Origin: Methylomarinum sp050304855
GTDB lineage: Bacteria; Pseudomonadota; Gammaproteobacteria; Methylococcales; Methylomonadaceae
Length of the DNA: 11,530 nt
Reading direction: 5' to 3'
Assembly: GCA_050304855.1 (NCBI GenBank)
Contig: JBNLEI010000250.1
Location: 1 to 11,530 of the forward strand
Position 1 is the stretch's first letter. The number at the start of each line of letters is the position of its first letter. The position numbers were made by a program, and so were the translations under genes. The notes below the pieces were generated by a model. It searched no databases. It worked only from the letters and a program-made list of their open reading frames with translations, and was not told the origin of the DNA. Shown piece by piece: positions 6,815 to 11,530 of this stretch.

Positions 6815-7728
6815 TATTGACTCATACTCAAGTAACGTTCGCCGGTATCGTGGATTATGGTCACGACCGTTTTACCTTCTCCTAACCTTTCAGCAACTCG
6901 AAGTGCGGCACAAATACTGGCACCGGATGAAATACCGGCCATAATCCCTTCTTCTTCAATGAGCCGTTTACGCATAGCGAATGCTTGTTCGGTGCTGACT
7001 TGTTCGATTTCGTCGATCAAGTCGATATCGAGATTTTTGGGTATAAAACCGGCCCCGATGCCTTGGATTTTGTGAGGACTGTGGGTTCCGCCCGAAATCA
7101 CCGGAGATTCAGACGGTTCCACGGCAACGACCCAAAAATCGGGGTTGCGTTTTTTGATCACGTCGGCCACGCCGGAAATAGTGCCGCCCGTTCCAACGCC
7201 GCAAACGAACGCGTCGACTTTACCATCCGTCGCCGCCCAAATTTCCTGGGCTGTCGTCTGGCGGTGAACTTCCGGATTAGCAGGATTCTCGAACTGTTGC
7301 GGCATGAATGCACCCGGTGTCGCATCCGCGATCTCCTGGGCTTTGGCAATAGCCCCCCTCATTCCTTCCGCTCCGGGAGTTAAAACGATTTCAGCGCCGT
7401 AGAGCGATAATAGCTGCCGTCTCTCCACCGACATGGTTTCGGGCATCGTCAATATACAGTGATAGCCCCGCTGTGCGGCAACCATGGCCAGGGCGATACC
7501 GGTATTGCCCGAAGTCGGTTCGACAATGGTACCGCCGGTTGGGGGCAGTGCGCCGGATTTTTCCGCCGCGACAATCATGGCTAGCCCGATCCTGTCTTTA
7601 ACCGACCCACCAGGGTTTCTTGATTCAAGTTTAACCAACACCTCGGCGGAATTAGCAGGGGCAATGCGCTGTAATTTCACCAGATCCGTATTTCCGATCA
7701 ATTTGGTTATATTGATTGCTCTAGCCAT
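6814..7728 (-). CDS. cysK: Cysteine synthase A (O-acetylserine sulfhydrylase)
   Basis: PLP-dependent fold-type II enzyme that makes cysteine from O-acetylserine and sulfide in the cytoplasm. In 304 residues the key motifs are all present: Lys44 in NPGGSVKDRIG (the Schiff-base lysine), EPTSGNTGIALA (substrate loop), MPETMSVERR, QQFENPANPEVH, GVGTGGTISGV (phosphate-binding loop), HKIQGIGAGFIP and the SSGAS segment near the C-terminus. The motifs and the IQGIGAGFIP stretch favour CysK over CysM, though the length (323 typical for E. coli CysK, 303 for CysM) is nearer CysM. A GTG at 7746 is in frame, but the ATG at 7728 has GGGGA 7 nt upstream and gives the family N-terminus MARAINITKLIGNT. It heads the maturation gene chain, directly coupled to the DUF3306 gene, an unusual place for cysK. 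Confidence 0.96.
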   Translation of the reverse strand: MARAINITKLIGNTDLVKLQRIAPANSAEVLVKLESRNPGGSVKDRIGLAMIVAAEKSGALPPTGGTIVEPTSGNTGIALAMVAAQRGYHCILTMPETMSVERRQLLSLYGAEIVLTPGAEGMRGAIAKAQEIADATPGAFMPQQFENPANPEVHRQTTAQEIWAATDGKVDAFVCGVGTGGTISGVADVIKKRNPDFWVVAVEPSESPVISGGTHSPHKIQGIGAGFIPKNLDIDLIDEIEQVSTEQAFAMRKRLIEEEGIMAGISSGASICAALRVAERLGEGKTVVTIIHDTGERYLSMSQ

Positions 7729-7857
7729 AATTAAATCCCCACTCACAAAAGATCTGAATCTATAATACGAATTTTTTGCACATTCACGACCGATAACGAC
7801 CAGAACGATTCATTAAGTGTACCTTTAAATACATAAATTTATCATAAAACTCATTTT
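7729..7857. other. Divergent cysK / 5-oxoprolinase promoter region
   Basis: This 129-nt AT-rich region must hold promoters for both genes. A perfect TATAAT (7761-7766, plus strand) overlaps TATTAT on the minus strand (7762-7767). The minus-strand box is well placed for cysK (about 34 nt before its ATG), but its -35 (TCGTGA, 16-nt spacer) is poor; the plus-strand box has no -35 at all and would give a roughly 85-nt leader. A direct repeat ACGACC occurs at 7786-7791 and 7796-7801, one helical turn apart. ATAAATTTAT at 7833-7842 is a perfect 10-nt palindrome. Which strand uses the TATAAT box cannot be settled by eye. Confidence 0.45.
7736..7740 (-). promoter_or_regulatory. Ribosome binding site choosing the cysK ATG
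   Basis: GGGGA on the minus strand lies 7 nt before the ATG at 7728. The alternative GTG start at 7746 would place this site inside the coding frame and add six residues not seen in the family, so the ATG is preferred. Confidence 0.65.
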
Positions 7858-7860
7858 ATG
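7843..7860 (+). promoter_or_regulatory. Hairpin enclosing the 5-oxoprolinase start codon
   Basis: CATAAAA (7843-7849), loop CTCA, TTTTATG (7854-7860): seven paired bases whose 3' arm ends exactly with the start ATG. No Shine-Dalgarno sequence lies in the 20 nt before the ATG. In RNA this would be a weak, A-U rich stem, so its effect on translation is uncertain. Confidence 0.4.
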
Positions 7861-10800
7861 GCTGACTTGAATAAACGCTGGCAATTTTGGATCGACCGAG
7901 GCGGTACTTTCACCGATATGGTTGCCCGCTCGCCCGAAGGTAAGCTGATCACTCGAAAACTATTGTCTGAGAATCCTGAACGCTATCAGGACGCTGCTCT
8001 TCAAGGCATCCGAGATATCCTGCAATTACCTGATAACCGGTCAATGAAGGACTGTATCGAAGTCGTTAAAATGGGTACTACGGTCGGAACCAACGCTTTG
8101 TTGGAAAGAAAAGGCGAAGCAACCGCACTATTGATCACTCAAGGATTAGGCGATTGCTTAAGAATCGGTTATCAAAACCGTCCCGATATTTTCGCCTTGA
8201 AAATCCAATTGCCAGAGAGACTCTATCAAACCGTTGTTGAAATTGAAGAACGAGTCGATGCAAAGGGAAAAATCTTACAGCCACTGAATACAGAACAGGC
8301 TAAAAAACAGCTGCAATCCCTGTACGCCACGGGAATCCGTTCCGTTGCCATTGTTTTGATGCATGCTTGGCGTTTTCCAAACCATGAGCTGAAATTAGCA
8401 AATATTGCTGAGAACATCGGATTCCAACAGGTTTCCGTATCTCATGAGGTCAGCCCGTTCATGAAGATCGTCAGCCGCGGCAATACGACAGTCGTCGACG
8501 CCTATTTATCTCCGATTCTCAAGCGTTATGTTGACCTGATCGGTAAGGGTTTGGCATTCACCGACGACAGGTCTAATCGCTTACTATTTATGCAATCCAA
8601 CGGTGGACTGACCGAAGCCAATCATTTTCAGGGCAAGGATTGTATTTTATCGGGCCCTGCCGGGGGAATTATCGGTGCTGTAAAAACGGCCGAGGCCGCC
8701 GGCTTCGATAAAATCATCGCCTTCGATATGGGCGGGACATCCACAGATGTCGCGCACTACGACGGCGAATTGGAACGCAACTACGATTCGGAAGTCGCAG
8801 GAATCCGTTTGCGAGTACCAATGTTAAACATCCATACCGTGGCCGCCGGCGGTGGATCCATTTTGTTTTTCGATGGGATGCGCTACCGAGTCGGACCAGA
8901 GTCGGCAGGCGCCAATCCAGGGCCAGCCGGTTATCGCCGCGGAGGCCCGCTAACCGTTACCGACGCTAACATCATTTTGGGTAAATTACCGATGTTCCCT
9001 GCCGTATTTGGTCCGGATGGCAACATGAGCCTGGACACGGAAACTGTTCGGAAGTTATTCGTTGAACTGGCCAAAAAAATAGCGCTTTCCACTGACAATC
9101 AGTATGGCACCGAACAAGTCGCAGAAGGTTTTCTCGATATTGCAGTTGAAAATATGGCGGTAGCGATCAAAAAAATCTCGGTACAAAAAGGTTACGACGT
9201 TACCGACTACACACTTTGTTGTTACGGCGCCGCCGGAGGACAACATGCTTGCAAGGTCGCCGATCGGCTAGGAATTAAACAAATCTTTCTTCACCCTTTT
9301 TCCGGTCTGTTATCCGCCTATGGAATGGGATTGGCCGATTTTAGGGTCTTGAAAGATCAAGCTATTGAACAACCTTGGTTCGAAGTCTCAATCGCCGATC
9401 TAAGCAGCCTGATCAACGAACTGAAGCAAGATGGGATTGCGGAAATGCGTAAGCAATTAACCGGCACCCATAAAACCGAAACCTACGCCAGCGTTAAAAT
9501 CCGTTTCCAAGGCACCGATACCGCCATACCTGTTGATTTTACCGATAAGGAACAGATGGAGACAGCATTTTCACAAAAATATCGGCAACATTTCGGCTTT
9601 ATTTACCAAGACAAGCCATTGATACTCGAATCAGTGTCAGTTGAAGTGATCGGACATTGCGGAACCGATGACACAACACTTTTACCTAATGCTACGGCGG
9701 AAACCGCAACTCCGATTCTAATGACCTCGATGTTCAGCAACGGCGCGTTACATAAAACACCGGTTTTTCAACGGAATCAATTGCCGGCCGGCTGGTCTGT
9801 CGAGGGACCCGCCATAGTCTTGGAGGAGACATCGACCATCGTTGTCGAGCCTGAATGGCGTGCTGAAATAAACACTCAGAACAACTTGATTCTGACACGC
9901 ATTAAGCCGCTGTCCCGGGAAATGACCGACAGTTCTGAAGTCGACCCGGTCAGACTGGAAATATTCAACCGATTGTTTATGTCGATCGCCGAACAAATGG
10001 GGTTCGTCCTGCAAAATACTGCGTATTCAGTCAATATCAAAGAACGTCTGGACTTTTCCTGCGCTATATTTGATAGCAGTGGCCAATTGGTCGCCAACGC
10101 GCCTCATATTCCCGTGCATTTAGGCTCAATGGGCGAAAGCGTCAAAGCGTTAATCGAAGACCCAGGTTCAGATATAAAACCGCATGATGTGTTTTTACTG
10201 AACTCACCTTACCGCGGCGGAACACATCTTCCCGATATTACGGTCGTTACACCGGTATTTGACGATAACAGCACTCGCCCGCTGTTTTTCCTCGCTTCCC
10301 GCGGCCACCATGCCGACGTCGGAGGTAAGACCCCTGGATCTATGCCCTCGGACAGTCACCATATCAACGAAGAAGGAGTGATTAGTCAAGGCTTAAAAAT
10401 TGTCGTCGACGGCATTTTTAAAGAGGAAGCTGTCAAACAATGGTTAACTGAGGTAATTTATCCGGCGCGTAATCCCGATCAGAACATCGCCGATTTGTTG
10501 GCGCAGATAGCTGCAAACAATAAGGGTGTGCAGGAACTTCGCAAGATGATTGACCAATACTCATTGGCAACCGTCCAAAACTACATGCAGTTTGTACAGG
10601 ACAACGCCGAGTACTGTGTAAAAAAAGTTTTGGCATCGTTAAACGACGGACAAACTATTTACAAAACGGACCATAATGTAGACATTCATGTCAATATCAC
10701 GATCAACCGTGATCTACTCACCGCCTGTATTGATTTCAGCGGATCGTCGCCGCAGCAACACACAAATTTCAACGCGCCTGCAGCGGTCTGCAAAGCCGCG

Positions 10801-11472
10801 GTACTTTATGTTTTTCGAACCTTGATTCAGGACGACATCCCTTTAAATGCAGGCTGTCTTAAGCCGTTAAAAATCATTATTCCGGAAGATTGCGTGTTAA
10901 ATCCAACGTATCCCGCCGCTGTAGTAGCCGGTAATGTGGAAACGTCGCAACATATTGTCGACGCTCTATTCGCAGCTTTGGGAATTTTATCGCCCAGCCA
11001 GGGAACAATGAATAACCTGACCTTCGGCAACGAAAACTACCAGTATTACGAAACCATTTGTGGCGGCGCGGGAGCAGGAGCAGAGTTCGACGGTTGCGAT
11101 GCGGTTCAGACTCACATGACTAATTCCCGCATTACCGATCCTGAGTTGCTGGAATGGCGGTTTCCAGTGCTACTGGAACAATTTTCAATTCGCCGCCATA
11201 GCGGAGGAAAAGGACTTCATAGAGGCGGTAACGGCGTGATTCGACAAATCAAGTTTTTGCAACCGATGTCGGCCAATCTGCTGACTAGTCGACGTAATCA
11301 GATGCCGCAAGGACTTCAGGGAGGAGAATCCGGCTTGGCTGGCGCAAATACCTTGTTGAAAAACAATGGTGATAACATCCAATTGCCAGCCTGTTGTCAT
11401 ATTGAACTGCAATCGGGAGAAAGTCTTAAAATAGAAACCCCCGGCGGAGGCGGTTTTGGTTCCGAACCGTGA
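7858..11472 (+). CDS. oplAH: 5-Oxoprolinase (ATP-hydrolysing), fused HyuA-HyuB type
   Basis: Cytoplasmic enzyme that opens 5-oxoproline (pyroglutamate) to glutamate using ATP. Its 1204 residues hold both halves that are separate subunits in hydantoinases and in some bacterial enzymes. The hydantoinase A N-terminal domain (about 9-200) starts with DRGGTFTD (13-20), an actin/ASKHA-type phosphate loop. The hydantoinase A domain (about 210-510) has a second phosphate loop FDMGGTSTD (289-297) and GPESAGANPGPA from 346. The hydantoinase B domain runs from about 696 to the end, with RGHHADVGG (815-823), a conserved likely metal-binding motif, and a Gly-rich end TPGGGGFG. The length fits full-length OPLAH-type enzymes (about 1200-1290). 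The family's usual start (short lead, then KRWQFWIDRGGTFTD) supports the ATG at 7858 despite the lack of a ribosome site. N-methylhydantoinase or acetone carboxylase activity is less likely given the fused form and close match to the OPLAH N-terminus. Confidence 0.93.
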   Translation: MADLNKRWQFWIDRGGTFTDMVARSPEGKLITRKLLSENPERYQDAALQGIRDILQLPDNRSMKDCIEVVKMGTTVGTNALLERKGEATALLITQGLGDCLRIGYQNRPDIFALKIQLPERLYQTVVEIEERVDAKGKILQPLNTEQAKKQLQSLYATGIRSVAIVLMHAWRFPNHELKLANIAENIGFQQVSVSHEVSPFMKIVSRGNTTVVDAYLSPILKRYVDLIGKGLAFTDDRSNRLLFMQSNGGLTEANHFQGKDCILSGPAGGIIGAVKTAEAAGFDKIIAFDMGGTSTDVAHYDGELERNYDSEVAGIRLRVPMLNIHTVAAGGGSILFFDGMRYRVGPESAGANPGPAGYRRGGPLTVTDANIILGKLPMFPAVFGPDGNMSLDTETVRKLFVELAKKIALSTDNQYGTEQVAEGFLDIAVENMAVAIKKISVQKGYDVTDYTLCCYGAAGGQHACKVADRLGIKQIFLHPFSGLLSAYGMGLADFRVLKDQAIEQPWFEVSIADLSSLINELKQDGIAEMRKQLTGTHKTETYASVKIRFQGTDTAIPVDFTDKEQMETAFSQKYRQHFGFIYQDKPLILESVSVEVIGHCGTDDTTLLPNATAETATPILMTSMFSNGALHKTPVFQRNQLPAGWSVEGPAIVLEETSTIVVEPEWRAEINTQNNLILTRIKPLSREMTDSSEVDPVRLEIFNRLFMSIAEQMGFVLQNTAYSVNIKERLDFSCAIFDSSGQLVANAPHIPVHLGSMGESVKALIEDPGSDIKPHDVFLLNSPYRGGTHLPDITVVTPVFDDNSTRPLFFLASRGHHADVGGKTPGSMPSDSHHINEEGVISQGLKIVVDGIFKEEAVKQWLTEVIYPARNPDQNIADLLAQIAANNKGVQELRKMIDQYSLATVQNYMQFVQDNAEYCVKKVLASLNDGQTIYKTDHNVDIHVNITINRDLLTACIDFSGSSPQQHTNFNAPAAVCKAAVLYVFRTLIQDDIPLNAGCLKPLKIIIPEDCVLNPTYPAAVVAGNVETSQHIVDALFAALGILSPSQGTMNNLTFGNENYQYYETICGGAGAGAEFDGCDAVQTHMTNSRITDPELLEWRFPVLLEQFSIRRHSGGKGLHRGGNGVIRQIKFLQPMSANLLTSRRNQMPQGLQGGESGLAGANTLLKNNGDNIQLPACCHIELQSGESLKIETPGGGGFGSEP

Positions 11473-11530
11473 GCGTTAAAATCGGCCAGCAACTTACCGA
11501 TTGAAGAAACAGGCAATGATCGACTTTTAT
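11473..11530. other. Tail after 5-oxoprolinase gene
   Basis: Fifty-eight bases to the window edge. A 6-bp inverted repeat AATCGG (11480-11485) / CCGATT (11497-11502) with an 11-nt loop is present, but no T run follows it directly. No gene start with a convincing ribosome site is visible. Confidence 0.3.

Noticed and set aside
11480..11502. Inverted repeat after the 5-oxoprolinase stop as an intrinsic terminator
   Set aside because: The stem is only 6 bp with an 11-nt loop and is not followed by a T run.

Overview
The window (about 48% GC by eye, densely coded) looks like a gammaproteobacterial chromosome. A methylotroph or methanotroph is the best guess, because the formate dehydrogenase is the periplasmic, Tat-exported three-subunit type often called FDH3. 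The taxon is inference from gene content; no marker gene is present.

Minus strand, read from 7728 down to 1: cysK (cysteine synthase A), a DUF3306-like small protein, a 504-residue protein with four ferredoxin-type Fe-S cluster motifs, and a TorD-family chaperone. These four genes overlap in a chain (TAATG, ATGA, ATGA), so they are probably one transcript. A 208-nt gap with a good sigma-70 promoter candidate follows. Then come a 64-residue Tat-exported 'formate dehydrogenase region' peptide, the molybdenum/tungsten catalytic subunit FdhA (cysteine at the metal-ligand position, not selenocysteine), the four-cluster subunit FdhB, and the start of the membrane cytochrome b subunit FdhC, which runs off the left edge.

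Plus strand: a single long 5-oxoprolinase (ATP-hydrolysing, fused hydantoinase A and B halves), divergent from cysK across a 129-nt shared region.

How the genes work together: FdhA oxidises formate outside the cytoplasmic membrane, FdhB carries the electrons and FdhC passes them to quinone. TorD, the Fe-S protein and the DUF3306 protein are probably cytoplasmic assembly or quality-control factors for FdhA before Tat export. CysK makes cysteine, the sulfur source for Fe-S clusters and for cofactor sulfuration, and is built into the maturation operon. 5-Oxoprolinase returns 5-oxoproline, a glutathione breakdown product, to glutamate, so the divergent pair flanks a thiol/glutamate theme.

I saw no RNA genes, insertion sequences, CRISPR arrays, attachment sites or convincing intrinsic terminators. 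No gene-free stretch exceeds 300 nt. I found no clearly novel system. The points worth a second look are cysK inside the maturation operon, the start codon of the 5-oxoprolinase buried in a hairpin, the multi-cluster Fe-S protein, and the regulatory region before the Tat peptide gene.
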